A stretch of 64,000 nt of DNA from Epiperipatus broadwayi (Eukaryota > Onychophora > Udeonychophora > Euonychophora > Peripatidae): NCBI GenBank assembly GCA_028023455.1, contig JAQFVV010000032.1:3947366-4011365 (forward strand). The letters run 5' to 3'. This document shows positions 39,101 to 50,758 of the stretch, piece by piece (position 1 is the stretch's first letter; each line of letters begins with the position of its first letter). The position numbers were made by a program, and so were the translations under genes. The notes beneath the pieces were generated by a model. That model worked only from the letters and a program-made list of their open reading frames with translations, searched no databases and had not been told where the DNA came from.

Positions 39101-39464
39101 TTTGCATTATGGTAGACATGAGCCCTTATTAATTAAAACGCCTATACCAATTGTAAGAGAACAAATTGATAGGGATGAGGATAATAATCAAGCTAAAGTA
39201 AAGCTTCATATTATGGGTGCAAAAAGAGTAAAGAAAGCCCATAATAAACCACATCCATTTAAAATTAATGATTTAGTTCTGGTTAGAACACCCCATGTTA
39301 GCAACCTACAAAGAAATCAATTCAAAAAATTTCTTAGTCTATATGAAGGTCCATATAGAATATCTTGCAAAGTAGGGGAGAATGCATTTATGTTAACCAC
39401 ACCAGATGGGGAAAAAGGAACTTATAATGCAAGGAGTTTAATTCCATTTCCTTCTGAAGTGTGA
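36192..39464 (+). CDS. pol: Pol of giant-LTR Gypsy element: protease, RT, RNase H, integrase
   Basis: Open frame of 1090 codons, in the -1 frame relative to gag. The frame is open from 36171, overlapping gag by 13 nt; the first ATG is at 36234. Protease: ALIDSGSQASI (DSG at 64-66) and the AIIGADF flap region (137-143). RT: CLDARMLN, FSTFDLTASYWQIPL (D330) and YVDD at 392-395. RNase H: D541, E583, D608. Integrase: zinc finger H763, H768, C798, C801; catalytic D830, D889, E924; and a C-terminal YEGPYRI module (1051-1057). All the catalytic residues I looked for are present, so the enzyme set looks competent. No chromodomain is present. Confidence 0.95.
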   Translation: MYVSSSLQGPGANKMGNDQMWMLNTLDLDIDYLEPFTIGEPPITYQCPIVILHINNIRVEALIDSGSQASILSESMYQNLVSVEGNIPSLPVKQIQVTLANGKRTKLSNKQVWITFKINNTEFGHVFLIMPGLIHEAIIGADFMILNKCQIDFYNRIFICKEERLNFEYGMHNLSSQLLCIQNTLIDASIKAKIEHVYAINSKLGENLYQLMYNYKNIFSKIPGIIKGYTHRIKLKSNDPFHQKMYPIPYQYKDEVQSQIDKMLEWDIIKKCPSPYVNPLVIVKKKDGSIRVCLDARMLNNVTVPERDIPPPVHELLTKFHKRSIFSTFDLTASYWQIPLHENDQQYTAFRFQGQSYVFRRMPFGLINSGAGLIRCLDMIFSKQLKEKIIMYVDDIVIASDSLHEHIQHLKLFFTECQMQNVKINMEKCSIAAKEITFLGHLINEHGIQPHPEKIAAIQRFPIPKTVKQLKSFFGLCNYYNRFYKNFAEDTINLSKLLKKAEKWKWTAEHDNEFNIIKSKFLKNVILMYPDFSKTFYVQTDSSYYGLGVVLYQLDEDQVPHVLYFLSRHLRGAELNYTITEKETLAVVWAFQKLRQFLLGSEVIVLTDHRSLEFLNKSYLSNERLVRWSLYLQQFNYRVIYIEGRQNIPADILSRHPICLMSQHPNAQNIIISSVDVVRDESIVDDYNNLTMIQGQDHKLNRIMTILNNHDNKNSKNKSIKRIFSKYKMYQNLLMYNLNSNQGESWRIVVPDSMIDKLIMYVHCSYGHYGAPKIMYVLKSIFYWDKMYKRVIRKIKTCSTCLKSKYCNKSYVGVMQPIIPNQVNELLAIDFYGPLPPFKQQKFILVAYDVFSKFVAAYPVPKTSAHFVIKCMLNYQFPLVGKPKIILTDHATAFISNRWNEWIQDQNLKHVMSSIRNPQSNPCERVMRELSRLFRVYVADNHKKWVQKLPEVINYINSTYNESTGFTPIRLHYGRHEPLLIKTPIPIVREQIDRDEDNNQAKVKLHIMGAKRVKKAHNKPHPFKINDLVLVRTPHVSNLQRNQFKKFLSLYEGPYRISCKVGENAFMLTTPDGEKGTYNARSLIPFPSEV

Positions 39465-40294
39465 GTTACAATTTTAAGAATGTATTGTGAACAAAGATTT
39501 TAATGTAATGTTTAAATATAGTGCTTTACATAAGGAAATAATTTATTATATATGATGAGTTAGCAGAATAGATAAAGATTTAATTGAAGAAGTTTACAAA
39601 ATATGTATAATAAGATATTATTTATTGAGTTAATAAATAATAATTTTGGGAGAAATAAATTTTGGTCAGAATGACTAAAATAAAATGTGGAATTAGCTAT
39701 TAAAGTAAATATGTTTAAGTAAAAGTTGAGTAATAAAGATATAAAGTATAAAGACTCATGTGTTTAAAGTATATGTAAGTAGATCTTATGAAAGATTAAT
39801 TTATATTATAGTAGTGATCATGAAATTGATCAATCTTAAGGGATCAAGTTAATCTTTTAAAATGAGAAGTATATAGATTTATTAAACAATGATCTATAAA
39901 ATTGCTAATGAAACTAGCAATAAATTTGGAAGTAAAATACATAAAGTAGTTTAAAATATAGTATTAACTATAGGAATATGTATTTACAGTAGTTTATTTA
40001 AAAGGTGTATTTAAAAGAATTTAAATATTTAATGTTTATAGAAATATTAGGGAAATAAAAGTAACCTAATTAAGAGATGAGTAAAGAAAAGTGAAACTTA
40101 ATTTATAAAGTAAAAGAAAGTCATTGTAGTTTTATTTAAAAGTGTTTTCTAATTGAAATTTAAGATGATGTTTCAATGCTTTATAAAATGTTATGTTCAA
40201 GTAATTTATTATGAGATTTAATGATAAGAAAGATAAAAGTGATAAATGTGGATTAAAGAAGATGAAGATGGATGTTAAATTTAAAATTTTATCC
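39465..40294 (+). other. 3' non-coding region of the Gypsy element
   Basis: Between the pol stop and the polypurine tract. AT-rich, stops in all frames. No envelope-like ORF, signal peptide or membrane segment is present, so the element looks intracellular only. Confidence 0.7.
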
Positions 40295-40306
40295 GAAGGA
40301 GGGGAA
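40295..40306 (+). promoter_or_regulatory. Polypurine tract
   Basis: The purine run GAAGGAGGGGAA sits 2 bp before the 3' LTR start (TGTGCCC at 40309), the standard place for the plus-strand primer of reverse transcription. Confidence 0.9.
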
Positions 40307-40308
40307 TA

Positions 40309-43300
40309 TGTGCCCTTTTGTATGGGTCACCATCTAATTTTTGTGCTAATCTATTAAAAATTTTAAATTTAAGATATATTTGAATATGTGATGTTAATTT
40401 TGCTTATGGTAATATTTCAAAAGGTTTAATTAAAGCAATCTATGAGTATTTGATATGTGAAATTGTGCTGATATTGAGAGAGACATTTTAAATGATGATG
40501 ATTATAATATATAGTTGGGAAAAATGGCCATAATCAATACTGCATTAATATATTTAATAAATAGGTATTTAAAGCTAAAAGTGTTTAAAAGACAAGTTAA
40601 AATTAAATGCATATATTTATTGTTGATAAAATAATATTATAAAAGAATATAAATATTTTAATTATTATAAGTACTTAAATAGAAGATTAATATTTGATTT
40701 TAATAATATTGAATAATTATTTTAAAATCTATTATAATATCTTATTTATTTAAAAAATATTTATTTTAAAAAATGCAATTGTTAGTTTATTTTTAGACGA
40801 TGACAAGCGTTTCTTGTGTTGTAAAAACAGATGTTAGTTAAATATACACACACATGCTTGGAAGTTATTTAGTAAAGTTGCAAAACTATTTTAAAAATTA
40901 TGTTATAAAATTTATAAATAATACGTGAGTTATCACGAGATAAAAATAAAGATATTCAATGTAGAATATTAAATCTGATTTTAAAATATTGCTTTAAAAA
41001 TATAACGTATAAAAAAGACTTAGTTTATTTTAAATAATCTTATAAAAGTTAAAATTAAAATCAAGTAAGAGAGAATATTTTAAAAAATGTTTAATAGATT
41101 TAAATAAATGATAAAGATTATTTTAAAATTTAATAATGTAATAAATATTAAATATTAAATAAGTCATTATTTATTTTTAATTTTGTGTTGTTGGTAAATA
41201 TGTAAATAAGCCAGCAAAGTTGATTGTTTAATCTACCAATCAAATGGGAAGTTTCTTCCGGTATAAAAGCTCAGTTCAATTGTTAGGAGAGGACTTCGTG
41301 ATTGAATTTTCAAGTTAATTGTGTTATTAAAAATAGCAAAGTAAATTTGATAGACGCTCTCAAAATCAATTTTAAAATTACAAGAGTGTCATTATAAATA
41401 ATTTATAAAAGTTTTAAATGATAGACATGCAGTGTTAACTTAATTTTTTCCCTATCGATCGTCTCTATTTAAGCTCAATTTACAAGCAAATAGTCATGGG
41501 AACATCATATATAGTGAAAATATATCGGAAACTTTATACTAGAAATATGACAAACGCTGGATTAGTTCGGAAAATTACGAGATGGAGAAAAGTAGTATTT
41601 TGGACAGTATATAATTTTAAAAGCTAATTACTATTGACTATTAGAAAATTAAATACTTTAAAGAATAAAATACTTCTTTATGAAGAAAGTATTTTTGCAA
41701 GCTATAAATTTAAATATATCTTAAGTAAAGATATTAGAAATAAAAGTAGTTTTATAAATACTTGCCTTGTTAAGTCTTTATGTTTAAAAGACTGAATGTT
41801 GACAATTTTAAAAGGCAAATAAATTGAAAATATAATTAGCTAAAAGTCTTAATATAATAAAAATTATTATATTGAAATAATTTAAACGCTGGTCGTTTAT
41901 AGATAAAGAAGCTTATTCTTACCTGGATATTTTGTTAAGAAATGCGCAAGTAATATGTGGACGTCCCAGTCAATTTAAAATAATTAAATGATAATTTTTC
42001 ATAAACTATAGACTAATTTAAAATAATAACTTTTGAATAATATTCTAGAAAGAACTAAATCAGGATCCTATAAACTATTTTAATTTTATTTTATTTTCTT
42101 GTGGGGAACTTATTTTTAAAAAAGAACGTTTTCGTTTTTCATAAACTTTTAAAAAACACGTGATGGACCGGAAACAGGAAATGGTGTTCTAGTGAATATG
42201 TGCCTAGGATTAAAAAACTTTATGGTGAAAAGGAAACATCGCTGGAGTTATGTAATATGAATTTTGTTTTATTTATCTAATATAAAAGTTAAATATTATT
42301 AATCTATTAAAAATAAGATAGGTACATTTCTTAAAATAATAACTAAAAATAATATAATAATTAATTGCATAAGTTTATTTTATAATTAATATAACACGTA
42401 ATATGTTAAAGAATGATTGTGAGTGTAAATGTGAATTATTTTATGAAGCTGTAATTCCGAAGAATATTGGAAGATGGACTGTACATTAAATCATTATTGA
42501 TGGTAAAAATTGTATAATAATAATAATTTTAATGTATTTAATATGTTTTCTTTAGATCAACCAAATGATATGTTATTGTTGAATGAATGTATGAATATTT
42601 TAAAAATACACACACATTATATTGGCAGTGACAGTTTTATTTAAATATGCATAATTTGAATTTATGATATAAATACGATACAACATTACATAAGAAGCTT
42701 AGAAATAATTATATGATTCTTTCGTAAATAAATTTTGATATTTTTTTTTTTTTTTATGTTATAGTATTAGAATTATATTTATTATTCATACAAGTAATTA
42801 TTTTATTTCAAGTTAGGAAGAGATCTCAAAGTCTATATTTTATTTTTATTTTATTGGATAAATTAAGTTAAGTTTTATGTAGAAGTTTATATTTGAATTG
42901 AAGATTTACCGAATATAGATGATGAAGTATAAATAGTTTTGGATAATTAGTATTTATTTAAAGTTGATGATTGTTTTTCCGGAAAGTTTAAATAAGTTTT
43001 AGAGGATGTTTTGTAGATAGAAAGTTATTAAGAAGGAGTAGAATAACACATAAAGTAAAGTAATAATTTTACATAGAAAAGAATCATAGAATTTATCTAA
43101 TATAATACTTTATGAATTTGAAATTGATGAATAATTTAAATATTATTATTTTAACAGTACATATATGTAATGCATATTTGATAAAACATGTAGCATGAAT
43201 TGCATTAAGTGAAATATAAAATTATAATCAATTATTTGTTATTACATTACAAAGATACATTAGTTTCTATATTATGCTATTAAAGTAATGCTAATAGTAA

Positions 43301-44567
43301 AGTGAACACATACTAGTACATGATGAAATAAATAACAGTAATACTTAAGTGATGTAGCAATTTAATTAGTAAAGTTTAATTGTTTACATATGCTACATAA
43401 ATATTGTTTACATAAATTTTTCTGTGTAATAATTGAAGTTCACTGATATTTATTTAAAGTCTAAGTTTTGAAAACATACTTCAATGTTATTAGTACAGCA
43501 TTTTAAAGAATGTATAATTACTTATTAGGAGTATGAGTTAATAACAGTGTAAACATATTGTATTATTATTTTCTTATTTTTATTTTCTTTGTTTTCATAA
43601 TTTTGAACTGTAAATATTGTAAATAAATTCTTAATTAAAGTTAATGTAAATAAATTTGTTTAATTTGTTTTAAAAGTGTGTCGAGTTCATTATTTTGCAC
43701 CACAGCATTTGACAGCAGATAATTTGAAGAAACATAATATTTGCACAATGTGAATTTATTAATATTATTTTAGAAATAAATACAATATTTTCCTGATTAT
43801 CATTTATGAGAATTGATTGACATTATTACATCATATTACAATGGTCATAGAGTAATTATAATGCATAATATAAGAGTACAATATTATTTATTGCCACAGA
43901 TTATTGAATTATAAGATTTTGATCTATTCCAAAATTAAGATACTATATGAAAATAAAAGATATACACATGATTATTTATTTATTTAATGATTGATGATAT
44001 AACAGAAATAGATAAGATTAAGTTATACCCTAAGATTAGTATTGAGTATTATTATTATTAGAATAAGTTAGGTGTATTTAGGTTTGATATAAAATCCCAT
44101 ATCATACTTATTTACATGAGTTATCATTACTTTAAGATAATTAGAAGAACCTGAGATTATTTAATTATATTTTAAAAAATTAAAAGTTAAGATTTATTTA
44201 TTTTATTATTATTAAAGATAGTTTATTTTATTTAAAAGCCATAAGAATGCTGTAGAGGTAGTAGTAAGTTAATAAGGAGGTAATAGTATTCTTATGCCAT
44301 TGAGACAATGTCTTGGGAGATATTGACTCAATGTAAATCTACTTATTGCTTTGTAACTTTACTTCACAGTCTCATGATTTTGATAAATACTTATTTAATT
44401 AGTACATACTATAGAACTATATTGATTTTGATAATTGATAATAAATTTAATTAGAATATGATAATATAAAAGTATATTAAAGATAGATATGCAAATTTTA
44501 ATTAAGCATTATAATTTAATTGAGCTAGTCGTATTTCAAACTATATTATACATCGAGAAGTAAGGGT

Positions 44568-44570
<3 letters not shown>
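40309..44570 (+). repeat. 3' LTR, 4262 bp
   Basis: A complete LTR from TGTGCCCTT to AAGGGTACA, giving a 9-bp imperfect terminal inverted repeat. It matches 29027-33279 across its length. No coding capacity is seen. Confidence 0.95.
41236..41269 (+). promoter_or_regulatory. 3' LTR promoter: CCAAT and TATA boxes
   Basis: CCAAT at 41236-41240 and TATAAAAG at 41262-41269, in the same position as in the 5' LTR. Transcription from here would read outward through about 3.3 kb of LTR into the right flank. Confidence 0.7.

Positions 44571-44651
<81 letters not shown>
44571..44651. repeat. (TA)n microsatellite at 3' flank of Gypsy element
   Basis: An 81-bp TA run begins exactly at the LTR end. The target duplication would be ATATA-like and cannot be resolved inside the repeat. 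Confidence 0.95.
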
Positions 44652-44654
<3 letters not shown>

Positions 44655-45600
44655 GGCAAAAAATAAAAGTGAAAACTAATAAAAAAAAATAAAAACAATA
44701 AGTAGTTTGTATAATAGATAATAAAGGCAGCTCTATATAAATATTAAAAAGAAAAAGGAAGTACAAAATATAATGGGATAGAGAAATTGGTGTAGGGGAG
44801 TGAGAAAAAGTAGAGAATAAGGTAAGAAATAAAAAATATAAATACATATAAAAATAATTTTAAAAAACAATAATTTTATAAAAATTAAGTAAATGAAAAA
44901 AAAGAGGAATAAAAGATAAAAAAGGAATTAACAAATGGAATAAGATAATATATAAAAATAAGTGAAATGAAAAATAAGATTAAATATATGAATATAGTAA
45001 TATAAAAAAGATTTCATAAATATTACATTAAATTTCTAAAATTATGGTAAAGATAAAAGGTGAATAAATATAAATATAATAATTAAAAATAAAAGTAAAT
45101 AAGAAAAATAAAGGATGAAATAGAATTAAAAAGTTAAAAGTTATAGAATAGTAAGTTTAATGAATAAGATGATGTTAATAATTAAGTTGATAAAATTGTA
45201 AGATTATAATAGATATATGTATGAAATATGGTTGTATTGATATAATGTTTACATTTTGTAGATCTAATGACAACTGCTAGGAACAGTCATAATTGTAAAG
45301 AATAAATAAATATATTTTTCTTTAAAGTGTAAGAAGAGTGAAATGTTATTATATGTTATATAAAAAAGCAAAAATAAAGAAGGAAAGACGAAGAGAAAGT
45401 ATTGAAGAATATATTTTCTTTGAATAAAAGCGAAATTATTTGTAAGATATTTTAAGTACTTTGAAAAATTAATAATGATCATGAAAATTAAAAAAAATGA
45501 TATATTGGAAAACTTTGTTGGAGAAAGTTTATTCTCAAATGTACTTAGTAATAAATGTTTATTATAAAAAAGAGAAATAAAATGAAGATAATAGGTTTCA
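44652..45600. other. AT-rich flank, A-rich on plus strand
   Basis: Dominated by A-rich and TA-rich sequence with little complexity. No gene recognised; the minus-strand open frame at 45264-45611 is low-complexity and not credible. Confidence 0.5.
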
Positions 45601-45604
45601 AAAC

Positions 45605-46690
45605 AGAACAACTTTTTCTATTGGTAGTATAATGGAATTCATAACCTTGGGCATGATCAATACAACATAAAATTTTTCAACCAAAATGGGACAATATTTA
45701 AATTCACCGTCAGCAATATTTACGTAGAAGGACTTGAAACCCCATCCATAAATACCATTTTATTTACATCCAAAATGTTGTATGATGATGACATGTTTGT
45801 TATATGACTTTATAATAAAGCTCTATTGCAAACATTTTCATAATTACAACAAGAAGAAAAATCAGGATAAGATTCCCTTATGAAAAAATCAAAACTACAA
45901 TTTGCAAAATTCACACCGAAAAAATTTCTTAACATATATATCCAATCATAGAAAAAACAAAATGTAAAGTTATTTATGGATCAGAGCTAAAGAAGTTTAT
46001 TTAAAAACAAGTGATTTGGGAAAAAAATATCTACATAAAACAAAATCTAATGAACAATGTTTATCAATTAACAACCTTAAAAAGAATGCAAAAAATATTA
46101 AAAGAAAAAAACAATCAAATCTGTATTGTATCTACACAAACAGAAATAGTAGACAAATTAAATAAATGTGCAATCAACATATGAGAACAATTTTTCAAAG
46201 CCATGGAATGTTGAAAGAAATTTTAATCTCAACAAAACTTAAGCTTAAAACGCTGGAAAACAAGTACTGCATACATAAAATAACAAGTAAATGCAGGATA
46301 TATAACCTCAGATTGGCTACCCTATCAAATATTAACTAGAAAAAAAACAGATCTGTCTAAAGAAGATTAAGCATGTACCAATAAAGATGTGTTATATTAA
46401 GAAAATACCAAAATATTGGGCAGAGAAAAATATTTTTTTAAAAAAGACATTGTTCATATGTCTATGACAATAACCACATAAGTCAACCTAGAATCGAAAA
46501 TGACAATCTTATACATTATATAATGTTTTACTGATTATTGCCTTTGACAAAATAATAGTTGGTTAGAGTGTCTTTTTACATTTAGTGTTATTGATTCTAA
46601 AGGTCGTTCTCCAATTTTCAAGATAAATCTATATTAATCAAATTAGCAACATCTGAAAAAAAGAAGAGAATAATATTTAAAATAGTCATT
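45605..46690 (+). pseudogene. Degenerate LINE reverse transcriptase fragment
   Basis: Translation around 45715-45810 gives YVEGLETPSINTILF then MLYDDDMFVI. This resembles the LYADDMVI catalytic region of LINE RTs, followed by a KALLQTF...KKSKLQFAKF stretch like the usual post-catalytic helix and KTK strand. Many stops. It is not of the RTE type seen elsewhere in the window; a Jockey/CR1-like origin is a guess. The ends are approximate. Confidence 0.45.
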
Positions 46691-46839
46691 TAAAAATAAA
46701 AAAATAGAATCATATATCACATGACCTCACTTCTTAAAAATGTTGAAATTTTTTTTTACTGCTAATTGAAAGAAGATTTGATTTGTTTTTTAGATTTAAA
46801 AAGATTTGAACAAGCCATATGTTTAAGTACCATTGCATA

Positions 46840-46998
46840 AGCTGTTATTACTATGTGATTATTCCTATTATAATAATCATAGATAGATTATTCACTAAAA
46901 TAAATCAGTCAGTGCGATGCAGTAATTTTTTTTTCTCTAAATAAACGCACAATCTTATTCTTTTTTCTCAGTTGCATGATAGTTATCTCAAATATTAG
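46840..46998 (+). pseudogene. RTE LINE 5' leader fragment (copy 4, first part)
   Basis: GCTGTTATTACTATGTGATT matches the leader of copy 1 at 1079. The copy is then interrupted by an inverted-repeat element and resumes near 47500. Confidence 0.6.
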
Positions 46999-47366
46999 GC
47001 AAAACTCTCCATACAGTAGTGCCACTCAGTGCAAGCCAGAGTAATCAATTGATGCAAGAAGGTTATATGACTATATAAGCTAATGAGCTTGGATTGAAAA
47101 TATTATTATGTTTTCAATTTTAGACACATAGTTTTGTAGCTAAGTATAGATAAAAGGTGGTGGCTGAAGAGTTGCATTAGATCCTAAGATGTAGGTGCAG
47201 TTTTCTCAAATCCAAGGATCCTTACTGATGAGTACTACAAGCTAAAAACTAGTCTGGGGATATTAAATGAGTAGGCACTAGATAGAGATTTTGTGCACAA
47301 ACCTTCTGGAATCCATTGATTACTCTGGCTTGTACTGAGTGGCACTATTGTATGGAGAGTTTTTGC
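46999..47366. mobile_element. MITE-like element with about 70-bp terminal inverted repeats
   Basis: The left arm from 46999 (GCAAAACTCTCCATACAGTA, on through a CCACTCAGTGCAAGCCAGAGTAATCAAT-type stretch) is mirrored at 47290-47366 with few mismatches. The internal part has no coding capacity. It sits inside an RTE copy. A target duplication is not clear. Confidence 0.75.
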
Positions 47367-47499
47367 TTGTTTTAACAGCTTGAGCAAGAATTAGAAATGG
47401 AGATCGTGTGATGTTTAGTTCATATATCTTGAAGGTAAGAAATGTGTGTTTATGATGTTTTTATTAGATATTTAAATCATGAAAGTTAAAACTAAATTT

Positions 47500-49013
47500 T
47501 GGTTTGTATAAGTAGGAGATTTTAATGTAATCAACCAAAACAAGTTAGTAGCTAAAAACATATAGTACTAAAATTCCCAGATTGCAGACTCAGGCTGCCA
47601 TTCAATTATTTTCTTTTTATTTAGCTGCTTAAAACTATTAAACACCAAGTAAAAGATCATTATATGAATTGAAAAAGTATATGTAATATTAAATTAGCTA
47701 TTATATTTCTTTGTGAAGTTAGAAGAAAGATGAAGAGATAGTTAATTTAAAAAATGAACATGCATTTTACTATAAAGATAGAAAAAAATGGACACACAAT
47801 TGAAATGGGATTTATTAGAAATAAAAACTGAAAGCAACATTCTGGAGATTGATGGTATATATCAGACAGGATGATGAGATCATCTTAATGAAAAATACTA
47901 AATGCAAATGATTCAGATTTATACTCCAACACACTTTCACTGTAATGAAAAAATTGAGGATTTTTATATAGTTGTACTAAATGTTTTGTCATGGAAGACA
48001 TTAATGCTAGAATTGAAGATGAAAATTCAATGGGTAAATTTGATTATGATGACAGAAATGCGGAAAAACATAAATTGGTAGAATTTGCAAAAAAAGAAAA
48101 AATATACATTATTAAACCTTTATGATACTTATCCACATGAAGATGCATATGTACCTCAGGGTTTTTAAAAACTCAACAACAAGCATTCTTCAATTACTAA
48201 GATGTAAAATATAGGCTAATGCAAAGATAGAGTCTAAGATGATTAAAAATTTACTGTTGGCAATTGAAATTCCTAATGTTCCAAAACCTGAGCATCATTA
48301 AATTTTTATTCAGATCAATAGTAAGCGAATTTGTACTATATTAACTGAAGATAACTCTAAAAAGTTTAAAATAATGTTCAATGAAATTTCATAGAATAAA
48401 ATAAAATATTGATAATCATTAATTAGATGAAATTACCAACTTCAAATATTGAAGTTAGATTATTAATACATAAAAACATGATTGATGAAATTAATCATAG
48501 AATAAATACTTAAAACTAGTGCTTGGATAATAATAAAAAAGAAAAGATGTCAATGTGGTGGGAAAGCAAAGTTTTTAATAAATGTGTTTTATAAGCTTTT
48601 ACTCATGGATCTGAGATGTGGAAACTGACAAAAAGAGCAATTTAGAGACTCTAGGCTATTTATAAATATATGGAGATGTACATATTGAAATAACAAGAAA
48701 AGATCAAAAACAAAATACTTGTGTGAGAGAACAAACATATATCGTCAATATCATTAAAAATAATAGGAGACTGAAATGGATTTGGGTTAAACATATTACT
48801 AGAAAAAAAAATAATAGATAGATAGTTAAAGCCTTAAACTGGATTTTAGAAAATTGTAAAAGACCTACAAGTTATATATGAGATGGATAGATGAAATAAG
48901 AAATTTTTTTTGGTATGATATGGAAAAAAGAGGCTATGGATAAAAAAATCTAATTTGGAGAGTTCCTCAATCAACATTAAATTGATGACAATTGAAAATG
49001 ATGACTGATGAAT
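47500..49013 (+). pseudogene. Degenerate RTE LINE (copy 4, main part)
   Basis: Family order is kept: a 5' leader match (CAGATTGCAGACTCAGGCTG at 47579), a C-terminal YxLxQ region near 48440, CTCATGGATCTGAGATGTGG at 48603, and a terminal GATGAC...GAAAATGATGAC. The RT core is largely missing, an internal deletion between about 48180 and 48420. Stops throughout. Confidence 0.8.
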
Positions 49014-50498
49014 ATACTACAAAAATTCTACCTCCGAAATTTCATAGTCTAATTGCAATAATATCAATGCTTTTTACATTCAATGATTTTTACACTGAGT
49101 AAATATCAAAAACATTAAACATAACCTAGACGAACATTATACTTAATATAATGCATTAAAATTAAATATAATGATCTTGATATTTTTCTTGTGTAAGAAA
49201 TAATCATTGCTATAATTGCAAATAAATTACATACTAATTTACTTCTTTTTATTACTGTTAACTGAGTGAATTTGGGAAAAATTTCAAGTTCGATTTTTTT
49301 TAAAAAACATTTAACAATTAAAAAAAAAAAATTGTTTAAATCAAGAATCATCGAGATAGAAAAAAAAATTAATTTACATATACATTCTATTTTAATCTTA
49401 ACTGTTATCATATGATATATAACTTATCTTTGTATAATGCATTACTTTGGGTATCAAATACCCTTATAATGTGCCTTTGAAATAACTAATAGATACACAA
49501 ATATAACAATACCATTCTTATTTAAATACCATTCATATTTTGTTTGATGCTAAAGTTTAAGCTATAATTTAAATATTATTTGATAAAATCTGTTTCTCGT
49601 GGTTTACTAATCCACAATGCATTAACTCATAACTTTCATTTTTTACAAGGAATCTTTCACAAATATTTGTTTATGGAAAATGGGTATGATATAACTTTAC
49701 TTTGTTTGTATTTTACTAAATAATAAGACTAATTTATATGTCCAAAAATTTAACTTCTAATCATTTTTATTTTGGAGATTTAAATAAAAATGGCATTGTT
49801 ATGCTAGAATGATTGTTATTCCATGAAAGATATTTAAAAAATGTGATTGATGCTCAAAATATATAATATACAGAGGTTGATCAACTTTCACATCGTGTGG
49901 TGACGTATAGAATAAAAAAGAAAACCCTATATATAAAGTATACTTTACAGCAACAATTTAATAAATAGTGGATTAATAATAATATGCTTTTGCAAAAAAA
50001 ATAAATCCTTATGGTAGATGTTTATTATTTTAGTCTTTTCATATGATGCATCAATATCTACAATATTTTCTCTATCCCACATGCATTATTACGAGTGTAC
50101 TTGTTATGAAATATAAAGGAAGTATCACTGATTACTTATATACTTCTCCATCAATTATATAAAATAGTCCAATGTCGTTTTAAATTTCATACATAAATAA
50201 AATTTAAAACGAAATTGAGTTACTTTTAAATTATTGATGAAAAAATAAATTACAATCAATTGCTATTATTAATATATATGTCTATATTTGTGTGTGTTTT
50301 CCCTCCTAATAAAGGGTTCAATTTCTCTATTGCAATAAACTAAAACATATATTCTCACAACACTATACAAAATTAACTCTCTTCACTATCACAACATGAG
50401 ATTTAAATTAATATAATAAATAATACTGAAACTTTAAATTCTAAAATATTTGTAATAAGCAAATGTTAAATTTTAAATCTAATTTTAAAATTATCTTC
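49014..50498. other. AT-rich DNA, no recognised gene
   Basis: No splice-bounded exon or repeat family was identified on either strand. The minus-strand open frame at 49115-49411 is low-complexity. Confidence 0.4.
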
Positions 50499-50700
50499 AG
50501 TAGTAGTGGTGTTGGCGGCGGCGGTGGGGGCAGCAGCGGCGCGGCCAGCAGTGAGGGGGGCAGCGGCAGCGGTGGTGGTGATTGGGATAAAAGTGGTGGC
50601 AGTGGTGGTGGTGGTGGTAATGGTAGTAGTAGTAGCAGTAGTAGCAGCAGTAGTAGTATCAGTAGCAACAACAATAGCAGCAGCAGTAGTGTTGTTGTTG

Positions 50701-50758
<58 letters not shown>
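50499..50758. repeat. Compound trinucleotide repeat (GGY/AGY/GTT/ATT)
   Basis: Imperfect GGC, GGT, AGC and AGT triplets pass into GTT and then ATT repeats. All six frames stay open as homopolymer-rich peptides (Gly/Ser, Ala/Val, Thr/Asn). This is expected of a triplet repeat and is not evidence of a gene. Confidence 0.9.

Larger units (their letters stand above)
29009..44570 (+). mobile_element. Full-length Ty3/Gypsy retrotransposon with giant LTRs
   Basis: About 15.5 kb: 5' LTR, primer-binding-like site, 0.72 kb leader, gag, pol, 0.83 kb 3' non-coding region, polypurine tract and 3' LTR. The domain order protease-RT-RNase H-integrase places it in Ty3/Gypsy (Metaviridae); no env or chromodomain is seen. 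LTR ends are canonical, TGTGCCCTT and AAGGGTACA. The two LTRs differ by roughly 1 base in 100 over the first kilobase compared by eye, and both ORFs are open, so the insertion is fairly recent. The 3' side is (TA)n; the 5' junction is in the N gap, so the start coordinate is inferred from the 3' LTR. Confidence 0.93.

Noticed and set aside
39465-40294. Possible env-like third ORF downstream of pol
   Set aside because: Stops occur in every frame and no signal peptide or membrane segment is present.
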